Source: Spongospora subterranea f. sp. subterranea (taxonomy: Eukaryota; Endomyxa: Phytomyxea; Phytomyxea; Plasmodiophorida). Taken from it: 64,000 nt of DNA. How positions within the stretch are numbered: the first letter of the stretch is position 1; each line of letters opens with the position of its first letter. Location of the stretch: NCBI GenBank assembly GCA_049724395.1, contig JAUGWO010000042.1, positions 248,001 to 312,000 on the forward strand. Reading direction: 5' to 3'. A program made the translations under genes and the position numbers. Under the pieces are notes generated by a model. The model made no database searches and was not told the DNA's origin. It was given only the letters and a program-made list of their open reading frames with translations. Shown here one piece after another: positions 11,309 through 24,100 of this stretch.

Positions 11309-13045
11309 ATGATTGATACATACGCTGGGTTTCAGCAGCGGGAGCAGATGGTTAACGATTATTATGCAGTATTGGAAGACGTTTTTGTTACGACGCCTTA
11401 TCCAAGCCGCGCATTGCTCGAGCAAATAGCACTTGAATCGCAGATTAATATTCATGTAATTGCTTGTTATCGAATTCAAAAACTTCTTTGATTTTTTGAG
11501 CATGCTGTAACTTCATGATTGGTTTACTCATGAACGCTTTTTTGGAACTGTAGAAGATTCGGTGCTGGTTTAATAATCGCAGGGCAAAGGCCGCACGAAA
11601 ACACTTAGAAAAGACACAGCGCAAAGCAACCCTTGCTGGTGGGCACGATTTCCATGCGAAAATTAATCGTCCCGTAGGGCGTCATTGTTGCGTTGCCCGG
11701 CTGTATCTAATACTTAACAGACCTTGAAGAAAACATGGAACGATGAAGCAAGCGAAGAAGCTGGATCATGCTATACGCCGACGACTTCTCCAGCGTCGCT
11801 CAATGCGGTGGGAACCGCAGGAGCTTTCTGCAAAACCACTACGTGCGCAGGATCTCTAAAAACAGTCACGGCGCAGAACAAAGGAAGAGAAGATCGCAGA
11901 ATGTCCATGCCTGCGAAAATAGAGCGAATACCAACGAGAGCCAATCTCGACTTGGATCGGCACCGATATCGTACAGATGACAATATCACTCTCGGAGTCG
12001 ACTCCACAGCGGCAAGGCATGGAGAAGAATCTAGCCAACAAGCAAATGATCCTCTTTTAGAAGCAATATCTCGAGAGGCTACAATGCTTATTGCAAAAGT
12101 TAGCGATCGACCGTAAGACATGTCAGTCACCAAGACTGGTCACCATGTAAACAATATTTGCAATTTAGGGATAGCGCTTTCAGGACCCGCCATTGCATAG
12201 ATTTGTTGCGAACACTGGTAAAAAAGGCAGAGAGGTTTACTGCACGAGGGCATGAAAAGGTTAGTTTCGTCGATACATGCGTGAATATCTAAAATTCTTA
12301 GAAGAGTACTTGACGTTAGGGTTTATTTATTCTGATAGTTATTGCAAGGGCGTTTGCCTATGGCATCGCCGATCTTGACGATACTTATCATGAAAGGACA
12401 CGCTTCGCCGCACTTATTACCAACCGTATTCTAGTTGCGATCTTGAGACGAAATCCTGATACAACCCAACCAATTAGGCAAGGAAGTTTTTATCAAACCT
12501 TGTCATTTTTTTGCAAGAGAGTTTCCCAGTTCGTCAACATCTCCAGCCTATCTGCCATTCCGACCCTGTTTCTGAAACCATGGCCGTCACCTGATTCGGA
12601 TTTAGCTAAAATCTTACGTGGCAACAATCCTGGACAGTCAGCACATACACATCGAGAAGACAATGAAGTCGCGCAAGCTCGTCTGGACGTTCTTGTTGAA
12701 AGTTCTAGGCTCTTCGAAGCGTTGAATCTCGCCAAATACTATCTTGAAGACGGCGTGATACCTGGAGAAACGTCGCGTACATTTTTCTCACGATATATTC
12801 TCATACTGCTGAAAGAAAAGAGATTTGATGAAGCAGTGACGACTCTTTTAGACAACATCAAAATGTGCCAAGGGGGCACTGCCGCAGAATGGGCGCAAAA
12901 AATTGTTGAGAACGGTTCGCCGAGACATGCAGAGACTTTTTTGCAAATACTATCATCATCAAGACTCACTGGATGCAACACGCAGAACCGGCATGTTAAA
13001 CCATCTGGAGACAATATAACATTCAACAATAAAAAACATGGATAA
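11309..13045 (+). CDS. Homeodomain protein with long uncharacterised C-terminal region
   Basis: Five exons fit one open frame: 11309-11455, 11554-11673, 11721-12112, 12169-12263 and 12339-13045 (introns 98, 47, 56 and 75 nt; ~486 aa). A canonical 60-residue homeodomain lies at the N-terminus. Its helix 1-2 part is in exon 1 (YYAVLEDVFVTTPYPS) and its recognition helix in exon 2 (KIRCWFNNRRAK). The invariant Leu16, Phe20, Trp48, Phe49, Asn51 and Arg53 are present. There is no three-residue TALE insertion. A nuclear DNA-binding role is expected from the family. The remaining ~400 residues are not recognised: a polar Ser/Thr-rich stretch, then helical segments such as ARLDVLVESSRLFEALNLAK and RFDEAVTTLLDNI, possibly TPR-like. 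The join at 12112/12169 is inferred from a GTAAG donor and a maintained frame, so two adjacent genes remain possible. Confidence 0.75.
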
Positions 13046-13585
13046 ATATCGAGCATTTTTTCACCCAGCGGGTGTGAAGTCATTTTTGGGTATTCAGCAG
13101 GTCAGGGTACAAGAAAACCGATTCTCAACGCAAACATTAACGCGAGTTACCGAGGACTGGACCTAGATTCTTTTCAATCTGGTTCAGATTGTTAGGTATT
13201 TCAGAGATGTTTGAACTCTAGCACACTGTTGAAAGGTTCTTGTTAGGACGAAAGGCTGTGATGGTTTTGATGCCAGGTTATAGTCTATGGATGATTGATC
13301 AAGCGGCAAATCATGTCCATAAGATTTATCAAGAAGGTGTAAGATAATACGGCAAAACCATCGGCAGAACTGAGTTGTGAAGGCGTTGCAAATGTTGGCG
13401 ATTTGAGGTTTGCCTCAGTAGATTTACCGAATTTGATGCCCGTATCGAACTGCCAATACTACTGAAGAACCTATAGCTTAGGAAGAAAACACATTTACAA
13501 CTTTATAAGCCTGCTCTCCGAACGAACACTTCGTCAGTGGAACGTACGTCTTGGTTGATCGCTACCCCCTTTATCTCCAGATAAA
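13046..13585. other. Intergenic gap or unrecognised 5' exons of INTS2
   Basis: About 0.5 kb with no convincing open frame. It may contain the promoter, or further upstream exons, of the Integrator subunit 2 gene, whose N-terminal part looks short compared with animal homologues. Confidence 0.4.
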
Positions 13586-16500
13586 ATGAGTTTCCATCGT
13601 TCAGCGGTTCTGGCTTACCTACTCTGCCTGGTATTATGCTGAGGACGAACTCGTCGCGCCACGTTATATTGAAAACAGGTTCAACAGCGCGTGTGAGTAC
13701 AGACCTTCAGTGAAAACGTCACGACAATCGTGTAATGACGATCGCGCAGTTGTCCTGGTGTAGCATCTAGAGGCAGGTGCACTGCCTCCAGTACCTAATC
13801 CATCCGCCGCCGCTGTGCCTGCCGCTTCTCCACCTGCTATCGCTGCCGTTTATTCCTGCCGACGCGCATCCATGAAACCTTACATCACTGAGAAAGATCA
13901 GGTCCAGCTCCAGATAGCAGGGCTTCTTCGCTTGTATTATTCAAACCAGAAAATACTCCTTTCGATTTTCGATCTGGTTCGTTCCACTCGGGTTGTTGTT
14001 CTGGAGCCGATTCATAAGTTAGCATGTGTGGGGATACCGGAAGCCATAAATGCCCTCACATCGTATGTTAGTATTCTTATCAACATCAATGCCAAATTTC
14101 ATCCTGATGATATCCGGCTCTGTCTGCGAAACGCCAATCCTGTAAATTTGCCCTCGTTGACTGGTTTTTTCCAGACCTTGGTCGACAAAGATTCTCCACG
14201 ATATTCCTTCCTGCCATCAGCAATGTACATGATATCGGATAGCTCATACCAATGGATCAGATGTAGATGGTCATCCCTAACTGCTCTTGAAGATATTTGT
14301 TTCGCCTCCGGAATTATTCAAACTGAAGATCGCCCTTCCATCATCCGAAGCCTGTGCGAATTTTTGATGGATCGTCATCTTTTTCCGAGCGGTCCGTTTC
14401 TGCCCTCAAATAGCGAAGAAACCACAAATAATGCCATCGTCTCCTCTCTGTCCACAATTCGAGGCCTCAGTGAGATGATGACGAACGATGACATTAACGA
14501 TGCCGACGTGTTCGAAGAGGAGATCAGCATTTTGATTTCATGTCTGTCAAGAGATAATCTAGAAGTTGCTCATAAATTTGATTCGCCGGGTCTGGGCGAT
14601 CGAGGTTCTCCCATTTGTGGTCCCCTGCAGGATATTTTCCTAACTCTGGTCAGACGACTTTGTCGTCAATGGCGATACAAGGACAACCAGCTTGCTGATC
14701 AGAGACTATTGATAATATTTCAGAAGCTGAAGGCGATGACAGTATATGTGGCGTCTGTCGAATTGGCGCTCTGCTCGATAACTCAATGCGTCATGACAAT
14801 TTCACTACAATCGTCATATGAAATACATGAATGGGCCATCACAGTTGATGAGGTCCGACAGCTGATAGATGCAGGATATTGTTATGTGGCTGCGTCACTG
14901 CCGAAGGGAATCGAACTCGTCAAGGATTACCTCAAAGGTCGATCTACAGTATTATCAGATACTATTTCTCGTTCCATCATTCTTAAGGCCAAGTGTGCTA
15001 AAGACGACATGCAGGTTCTACTATCCAACCCATTCGCGAGCCCGTCGTTACTCACTTTTCATTGCGCTATCACCAGTTTACCTTCATTCCTTCAGAATTT
15101 TTCGCCATCGTCGACAGTTGAACGTTATCGGATGTTGGTAACACGAGTGCTTCATTGGGCCCAGAACATCAGCGACGGCGATGTTTTAGCCGATGATTTA
15201 CAAGCAGGAGCCGCTGACAATCTGGTTCGCGATCTCGAAAGCCTGTCCGGATCTACCGATATGGATTCCTTACCCACGTCGTTAGCGATCGCGTTCCGTG
15301 CAGGAACATCTCGTCTGCGTTCTGCTTTACAAACTCGCGGTCTCCTTGATATGCTGCCTCAATCTTCAGTTGTTTCGTCGCTGAATCCGACTCCTTCATA
15401 TCTCCTTTCAGCAATGTTAATGACTTCAAAAGGGCCGATATCCATGGACGCGTTAAGCAAGGCATCCTTGGCGGCTGGGCAGAGTCTAGTCGAGACATTT
15501 TTGACCGATTTTCTCTCTGGCGATAGCTTCCGTCTTGCCGTCAATTTACCTGCTATCGTCTGGCGATCTGTCGCCATAGGCCTTGCAAATCGTGCTCCTC
15601 ATAATCCAGCTGCATTCGATATTTGGATTCAGTATTTTATGAGAATTGTGACAACCGGTGAAATCCCCTTGATTGGACTTTCATGTGATGATTGGTTTCA
15701 GGCGATTTCACATATATTCCATGGAGTACCTATTGTTGGTTTATGTCAAACCATCCACTCCCTATCTTTGACGCAACCTAATGTGTTTGCGATCATCGTT
15801 CATCTGCTGCCGCATGATACGGTTCTGCTTTCCCGTTCGGCACCGTCGTTTTCGAGAGCCTTATTGTTTGGCAATATCACCAATACTACGACGATTTTGC
15901 ACTGCGACCAGACGAATTATCGCCATAATTACGGCCGATTTATCACGACGCTGATCGATAACCAATGCGTCAACGTTTGTGATATGTTTAACTCAAAACT
16001 GACCGGTGGCGACCCATGTCATTCAATGATCTCTCTAATTTCTTGCTTGGAGTTCACCCTCATTTACTCCACAACTCGATATTCATCATTAATCGAACTC
16101 ATTCTGCCAGATCTGATGAATGTTCTTATGCTATCAACTCAGCGCCACACATTCCATAGTATTTCCCACGCTCTTTATGCTCTTGGTTCCCAAGAATCTA
16201 ATCATTGCTGCCGAGCTGCCATCGGTCTTTCAATGCCCGACATAGTCGCCCTTTTGTCGATATTGGTGATTATTCCTAGTCAATGTTCGGTTAACGCTCT
16301 TAAAACCGGGGCTGAATTTGATTCTAATTCATGTGGTCCACAGTGTACGATGGCTTCTATTCGTGCGGTGTTCTCATTTTTGCTGCAAAACTCGGCTGAT
16401 ATATTCGAAGCTCGTGAGATGATTGTTCAGATTTTAATCGGTTTCTGCCAGGTTTCTGCCTATGAGGGCCTCCTTCTTAATTTGATTGAACAGTTCCCAT

Positions 16501-17210
16501 TCTTGTCAGCCTACCTTCATCAATTAAGCCAGCTTGACTGGATTGCTCGATTTCGTTCATCAAGAAAAAACCGATCAGTATCGGATATTGGCGCATACGA
16601 TGCTTCATGCATATATCTACTGATTGAAGGTGATCCCTGTCGCGATTTCATAAACATTCTGCCAGAGCTGTGCCGTCGAAGGCCCGAGTTCGTGTCCCTA
16701 CTAGTGTCGGATTTGTTCGAGCATGCGGTCCAACGGTGCTGCCAGAGTGTTGACCCCGTTTGGTTGGCAATCCGGATATGTGCGCCCTATTCTCCTCAGT
16801 TGCCAGACTTGATCGGTGATGTTGTTCAAAGGGCGATCCAGAGCAATTGCCTGGAACAAATAGGTCAGTTACCCTCATTGATCGATACCATGTATTCGAT
16901 GGCAGTTTTATCAAGTCGGGCGCTTTCATCGCTCATGTCGTTAGCATTGATGGTGACGATTCCAATCCAAATACGACGTATCGCTTTGGAACTCATCACC
17001 GTATGTGTTAATGATGACCCAGAAATGATCAAGACGATGCTGATCGAGCACAAAAGCGTATTTTTTGATGATCCTGTCCTCTGCAATAATGCAATTCAGA
17101 TTGTTGCAGCGCTTCTTCGATCTCCTTATTCTAGGCAATCTTCAGAATCACTTCTGTCAGCCCTATCATCATCCACGTCGTCTTCACAGTTGATGCGTCT
17201 TTTTATTTGA
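13586..17210 (+). CDS. INTS2: Integrator complex subunit 2 homologue
   Basis: One long open frame, 13764-17210, with a safe Met at 13872 (1,112 aa from there). INTS2 is a helical scaffold of the nuclear Integrator complex, which cleaves snRNA and other nascent transcripts. Similarity to animal INTS2 is scattered but collinear. YYSNQKILLSIFDLVRSTRV matches the MYFHSNQLSAIIDLVCST region. HCDQTNYR matches the LRCDQ region. GDPCRDFINILPELCRRRPE matches the GYPCELLP...DFIPELIAQPE segment. The animal protein has some 490 residues before the first match and this one about 40-90, so the N-terminus is short or unannotated. Possible upstream exons (13586-13630 and 13679-13690) keep the frame but are weakly supported. 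A second Met-independent start at 13815 is GTG and was rejected. Confidence 0.65.
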
Positions 17211-17761
17211 GATCTCTTACGAGTATTTTATTTATTTTCAGCAATTACGCGATGTATGATCTTTGCAAGGTCTCTTCTTCCATCATCAAGTCGGTTAATA
17301 AATATGCTCCACTTATTATTTAACTCGATCAAGAGCGACGGAATACTATACACATGGCACAACATTGAGTTAGCAATAAAATTTTAAAGCAAAAAACTTT
17401 CAAAGTTGCCGTGAATTAATCCCAACTCCTTTTTTGATGCCAGAAAAATAATCTCGCTGTGATGCTGTTCTGAATCTAAGTTCTTGAGGAAGTAATTTGC
17501 TGTTTTCTCGACATTGCTTGATCCAATCGAAACATTCCTGCAAGTCACTCACCCTGGTTGTCGATTCGGCGCCATTTTATTGTGTTCAGTTTAGTGCAGC
17601 CAACGCTACCACTGCGCCCCCGGACTGCTGATGCGAGTGCGGGAGGCGCCACTGTCATCAGCGGTTACTGTATGTCCGAATCGCAACCTTGCGCATTTCT
17701 CTAATCATCCTTCATCATCTACCTCAAAGAGATTGATTACGGCAATCAAATCGGGACTCCA
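17211..17761. other. Intergenic region upstream of importin beta
   Basis: About 0.55 kb. It holds the 3' flank of INTS2 and the promoter of importin beta. An open frame starting at 17631 overlaps the first importin exons in another frame and is not supported. Confidence 0.5.
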
Positions 17762-20700
17762 ATGGAGGCCATCTCTATCACCGACCTTCTTGTTCACGCC
17801 AGCGCTCCAGGTTCGATTTAATGAAGCGTCTGTTAGTGTTCTCACGTATGGTTCGTTAGATGCGTCATTGAGAACGCCAGCCGAACAGGGGTTGTTGAAG
17901 CTGGAAGCAGAGAAATTCGTACGTAGCGATTCTCTTTTTTCTCATTTTCGCTCGGTAGATCTTATTCTATTTTTCAGCCGGTTTACGTCACTTCTCTGTG
18001 TACCGAACTTCGGGACCCACAGAAACCCCCTGTTTCCCGTCATCTTGCCGGTATTTTGCTGAAAAACTCCCTCGTCGCCAAGGACGATGCCAGACAGGCT
18101 ATATTGCACCAACGTTGGAACGGTCTTCAACATGAAGTGAGAATTCGGACCAATATTCAATTATCGAACTAATTGGTTCGTTGCAGGTTCGAGTTGCAAT
18201 CAAGCACGCCGTCTTAGCAACTCTCGCATCGCCGTTGAGAGAAGCTAGATCGACTGCCGCCATGGTCATTGCCAAAATTGCCGCTATAGAGTTGCCACAA
18301 GGGCTATGGCCGGACTTAATCGAACTTTTATTGCACAATATCAGTGCTGCTCCTAGTCCAGATTTGAAGCAGAGTACATTTGAAACTCTGGGATACGTTT
18401 GCGAAGAGGTAGTTTGCTTAATTTATGTTGTCCAACGGCTGTGTCTTAATTTTGACATCGTCATTTTTAGTGTCCTGATCAGTTGCAAGGCAGCTCAGGC
18501 GCTATTCTGAACGCTATATCCCAAGGAATGATGGATGCTGAGACAAATCAGAATGTTAAGCTAGCGGCAACCTCTGCTTTGGCAAATTCCTTGGAGTTTG
18601 CCAAGAACAACATGGTGTGTTTCCGCTAGGAATCATTTATTTTTTTTTTATACTTGAGCCTAGCTTGTTGATCGTGAGCGAGATTTGATTATGTCGATGA
18701 TTATGTCAGCTGCTGCTTCGCCAGAAATGAAAGTTCGGGTTGCTGCCTTCTTATGCTTAGTCAAAGTCGCATCGCTTTATTATGATCAAATTGACCCATA
18801 CATGAACTCAGTATGTCCATCATCTTATTGTCCACATCACTATGCCGATAATCTGTTTGTTTTAGATATTTCTGTTGACTCGAAATGCTATCACCAACGA
18901 TGCTGAAGAGGTGGCGCTTCAAGCTTTTGAGTTCTGGTCCAGTATCTGTGACGAAGAGATCTTGATTGGAGAGATTGTCGAAGAGGTTGTGATTATGCCG
19001 CCAGAAGTGGTCGTTAACTCTGACACGAATCTGTTTTAGTGTTTAGAAAAGAACAAGGCGCCTTATCGCGTTTGCCGTCATTTCGCCAAAGTGGTTCTGG
19101 CGCCGCTTGTTCCATTGATTGTTGAATGTCTGATGAAACAAGCCGAAGACGCAGATGAATTTTCTGATGATACCTGGAACGTAGCAACCGCAGCAGGTTC
19201 CAATTGCTTTTTTGTTACGAGTCTGCGTTTCTGATGCTTCTTTTTTAACAGGACTCTGTCTTTCTTTGCTGGCGCAAGCCGTTCGAGATGATATCGTTCC
19301 TCATATCCTTCCTTTTATAGAGCAGAACATTAGGTCCGAGAACTGGCACGCTCGAGAAGCTGCAACGTTAGCTTTTGGTTCAATCCTCGACGGTCCTTCC
19401 AAGCAACACCTTGGCCATCTTGTCTCTGTCGCTTTTGATGGTAACATTTTTTTTAAGCAGCATTCGCATCGAGTATAAACTTTATTGACTAGTCATCCTT
19501 GGGCATATGACGGATCCCTCTGTTCACGTTCGTGACACGGCTGCATGGACTGTTGGCCGTATATGTGATGTTTTGCCCGAGATTATCGACCAAGCGATGC
19601 TGAACAAATTAATGAACGCCTTTGTCGTTGGGCTGCGAGACCATCCTCCAATTGCTGGGCATATTTGCTGGGCAATTCATTGCCTTGCGGAAGCTATCGA
19701 ATCTAAGGAACAGCCAACTTCTGAACTCTCTAAGGTATTTCTTTGTCTGCGCTCCGTATTTGAGTTCATAGTGTTGTTTAGTATTTTGAAGGCCTAGTAT
19801 CTGCGTTACTTGAAGCTTCCGATCGACCTGATCTTCTAGATTCTCGATTGCTCTGCTCTGCATACGAGGCCATTAGTGTCTTAATATCTACTGCAGCCAA
19901 AGATTGCCTCAGAATCATAGAGCAGCTACTTCTCACATTGATGAATAGGTGAATCAACTTGCTCTCCGCTATCAGATGTTTATTAAGCTCTTTCGCAAAA
20001 AGACTGCAACTTGTCCTTGCAGGTCCTGTTGGCGACGACCGTGGTCGTGAAGTTCAAGGATTATTGTGTGGTGCCTTGCAAGTTATCATTGTCCGACTTA
20101 CGCCTGACACTGTTGTTCACCATGCTGATTCTCTCATGATGATGTTTCTTCGTGTCCTTCAAAGCAAGAGTGCCACTCTCAGTGAAGAAGTATCTCGTCA
20201 GAACATCCTTTTTCTTTGCTGATCTTTTGCAGGCATTCATGGCGATTGGTGCTATTGCCTCCTGCGTCAAGGGCGGTTTCATCAAGTACATGGACACCTT
20301 GAAACCCTTTCTCATCGATGGTCTCAAAAACACATTTGAGCCTCAGGTTTGTCCGCAACCGTTCCGTTTGTCTTGCTGCTTTTCATTCTTCCCAGGTTTG
20401 CCAAGTGTCTGTTGGTGTACTTGGTGATATTTGCCGAGCATTAGGATCCAACGTTGCACCGTATTGCGATGAGTTTGTCAATATTTTGTTAATTGATCTC
20501 TCTAATCCAAATTTGGATCGATCTGTTAATCCTCATATCATTGCGTGTTTTTGGTGATATTGCCCTTGCTTTGAAAGGTAACCGGGTATTCACGTTTGAA
20601 TTGTCTTTTTAAGTATCCTGAATTCAGGCGGGTTCGATCGTTACGTGGCTTTTGTTATGCGGATGTTAGTTGACGCATCACAGGCCAAGTTTGAGCAAGT

Positions 20701-21158
20701 AGACTTTGGTTCTATTGACTACCTTAATGCATTGCGGCTCAGTATATTGGACACGTATACAGGCATCATTGCAGGCTTAGCCGATGATAATAAGGTTCGT
20801 GTTTTTACTTCTTCTGATCGCCCGTTGACTTGCTTTGTCAGGCTGCTGAATTTCAGCCGTTTATTCCTCCTATTATCAACTTACTTACATTGATCGCAAA
20901 CGATCCTGACAGAGAAACTGGAGTATTGTCCTCGTCCATTGGTCTCATTGGTGATCTGATACAGAACCTTGGAGAGGCCATGAGGCCTTTCCTTGAGGCG
21001 CCTTGTGTCCATTCGCTTCTTCAACAAGGTAAATGCAACATAACTAGTACGGTCTGTTCTTTGCTTATACTTTTACAGGGCTTGGAGTCAACGACAAGAG
21101 TGTTGTTGACAGTGCGCGGTGGGCATCAGGATTGCTGCAGCAGCTAAGAGGGCGATAA
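17762..21158 (+). CDS. KPNB1: Importin beta-1 (karyopherin beta)
   Basis: Seventeen exons: 17762-17810, 17860-17918, 17978-18136, 18187-18408, 18471-18614, 18664-18810, 18866-18985, 19040-19196, 19252-19440, 19493-19734, 19782-19948, 20003-20189, 20233-20346, 20396-20577, 20628-20794, 20842-21028, 21079-21158. Introns are 43-62 nt. The ~856-aa product matches the 876-aa human protein end to end. It is the HEAT-repeat receptor that carries importin-alpha/NLS cargo through nuclear pores and is released by RanGTP. Conserved blocks include [40 protein letters not shown] and [20 protein letters not shown]. In exon 14, near 20545-20552, one extra base breaks the frame between PHIIA and [11 protein letters not shown]. 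Both sides are conserved, so this is most likely an assembly indel. Confidence 0.95.
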
Positions 21159-24100
21159 TCAATTTGCTGCTTACCTGTTTCTACGTTATAGTAACTCACA
21201 TACATACATACATACATACACCGATAATGACTACTTACTAAACCCCAACTGATTATTTTTAATGCTTTAAGCAGGTTTATTTTGATGAAGAATTGTTTAC
21301 CACAGCGTTTCGGGTTAAGTGCCTTGGAATGCCTTTTCCATTCCGGATAATACCGACGCCAAAGTTGTCTAATCAACGACTCTTGATTAGTAATGGAAGA
21401 GGTGCTCTTTATGTTTCTTACGTCAAATTCAGAAGTGTCGAGATTTTCTAGGAAATCGGGCCGATCGACAGCGTCATTGTACTTGTCCAGATACATAGAC
21501 ATTACTTGATCCACCTGTCTTGTGACAGTGTAAATAAAGTGTGCATTATGCTTTGTATGTACAACGTTGTGCAAAGCGATTGCCAAAGACCCCTGTAGCC
21601 TTTCCAACTCGCTCCAATTTGTTGTTCCACTGCGTATTGTGAATGCATACGCTTTGACCATTTCTGCCAGTGTTATCTGGGGTGCTGATAAATGTCGACG
21701 CTCTTGAACAGTATCAATCGCTTTCGAAATGCATTTATACGTATCAAAATAGTATTCTCGTAAAATATGCATTTTGGCACAATTGACGATCGCGCATACC
21801 TGGTTTGAATATATCAGTACTGGATATAAACAATCTGTAACAACCAACGTTTTGCGGATCGATTAAGACTGCTCGTTGAAACCGAACCATTGCTCCTTCA
21901 ATATCTCCGACGTGGTGTTTTAAGAGCCCAGCAAGATTTATCAGACCAGAATACGATGGAGGCAAAACCTTTTTGCCAGAGACGATGTGTTCAAGATCGT
22001 TTGTCACGCCATTGTAGTCGCCTTGTTGTATAAGTAAAACGCATCGCCATTTGATTAAGAACGCGCACAAGTCGGCATTTGCAGCAACTGGAGCTGTATA
22101 GATGGTATCAAGAAGCAACTGGAGGACTCGGCTGGTTTGACGTTTTGCTTGGCAGTTTTTGGCCAAAACTATTGCATTCTTTATATTGGAATCGTCAACA
22201 ATACTTTCTAAAAGCATCGTTAAAGCTTGGTTTTCTGACGATGCCGTAATTGGAACTTGACTATGAAACAGATAGTTGAGTCAGTCAACACAGGCCGTTA
22301 AACTGATTACTCTGATACCTGGGATCCACCAAAGTGTCGTCGATGGGAATAGGAAAATTATTATCGATGTAGCAAATGGGAGGCAATTCCTGTAATCCAG
22401 CTAGCATATGAGCAGTTGCAACCTGTAAAACATACTGCCACGATGTGCAATAGCGATATAGGCGGTCAAGATATTGGGAATGTGTTTGGTGGCTGACCAG
22501 CCGAGCGACGTGAACATCGACAAGAGCTGACTTGAAATCCATAGATTGAGCATACCTAAACGTAGATCTTAAAATATGAATTCTTAAGTAGGACTCATTG
22601 ATTATATTTACGCTTTTAATCTATTTAAGCGAGCATGCACATGATCAGGATTGATCGCCAGTGCGTTACTGTAATCTGAGACAGCCTCATCGAGAATATC
22701 GAGGCTCTGATTGCAGACTCCTCGATTGTTTTTTCCGTCGGCAAGAGTAGAATTCCAGCTGAAGCAATCGGTTAAAATGCGAAAGCGCGTCCCTATAACT
22801 GCCCATCATCGTTAGCAGCGTCGCAATGTTGTATAACACGATCGGACAATGATCATTTAAATTGAGGGCGGTCCGCATCCATCTATTCGAAACTGGTATC
22901 AACGCATGATGGGATTGTGTTAAACTAAAATACCTCAATGCGTGCACCGAATTTCCTGACTTTTGCAGACAAACCGCAAAGTTATTTGCCGCGATTATAT
23001 TCGATGAATCTGCCGCGGACGCTTTGTCAAACATCGTAAAAGCCTCGTTCATCCTTCCTAAGCGACACTATTTCAAAGAGTCAGAATTTTAGTGAAATTA
23101 CATTGGGCCGAAATATACGAACAAGGATGAGCCCAGCATTCTGCATGCTGACACTGCGAATAGCGGGATGAATCGACGCCTTTTGGAAATGGGCCAGTGC
23201 TTCTCGAAGTTGCATAATCCTGTTTCTCTCCCTCGACATCGCACCTGACATGGACTGCTTCCTATTGAACGATGGTCGAACCTCGTCAACCGGCTTCAAA
23301 CTGTTGCTTTGGACTGCAATCGCAGCCTGTTCAGCAATCATCTTGCCCAATATGTTGTTGATTAACGCTATATCTTCACTACTTATCGCAAACGGATCGC
23401 ATTGGCTGATGGTTGTTGTTGGCAGTAAATGCCCTTGAAGATACTTCTTCAAAAACTTGCTAAATTGCCCGGCGCTATCTGCAACCATGCCTTTCTTTTG
23501 AAAACAGATTGCTTTCAGCAGTGATACTCGACACCCATACTGATCTAGTGTATCTGCTAGATTTAAATCCAGCATTCCATTTCCACGACTGGATTCACGG
23601 TCAATATGAAGTTCGATTATTGCCCCTCGGCCTGACAGGGCGTCCACATTCCCGGGTTCGTGCTCAATCACAGATGAGTAATCGCGAACGGCAGCTGGAT
23701 ATTTTCCCACTTGATATTCAGCAAAGGCTTTCGCCATTAGGCAAGGAACATTGTGAGGGGATATATGCAATACCTGAGCCAAAATTGTAAACTGTTGATC
23801 TCAGAACACGTTGAACTGATGAACCTCAATAAAATCGTCAATGGCCTCATTCCATTTTGACATGCTGTTGTATGCCTGTCCGCGAATCAACAGGCAACGC
23901 AGCTGATGAGGCTTCATCTTCAGGCTGTGATTCACGGCGTCAATACAATCCTGCCAGCGATTCAAATGCAATGCAGCGACGGCGATCAGAAAGCTTGAAT
24001 TGTAATCGCTGGGATCCAATGTCAGGCATTTCGTCATATCCTGATGTCAGCGTAAATCCACAGACATCTTTGCAATGAATATGGGTCAAACCAGACTTTA

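Noticed and set aside
11771-12133. 120-codon minus-strand frame
   Set aside because: It is antisense to exon 3 of the homeodomain gene and has no features of its own.
12443-13045. A separate gene starting at 12443
   Set aside because: Its first codon is TTG, and upstream exons join to it in frame from the homeodomain gene through normal-sized introns.
17631-18062. 143-codon plus frame at the start of importin beta
   Set aside because: It crosses the first importin introns in the wrong frame; the importin N-terminus is explained by exons 17762-17810 and 17860-17918.
20545-20552. Programmed +1 frameshift in importin beta
   Set aside because: There is no slippery context known for this family and two other conserved genes nearby show similar slips, so an assembly indel is the simpler explanation.
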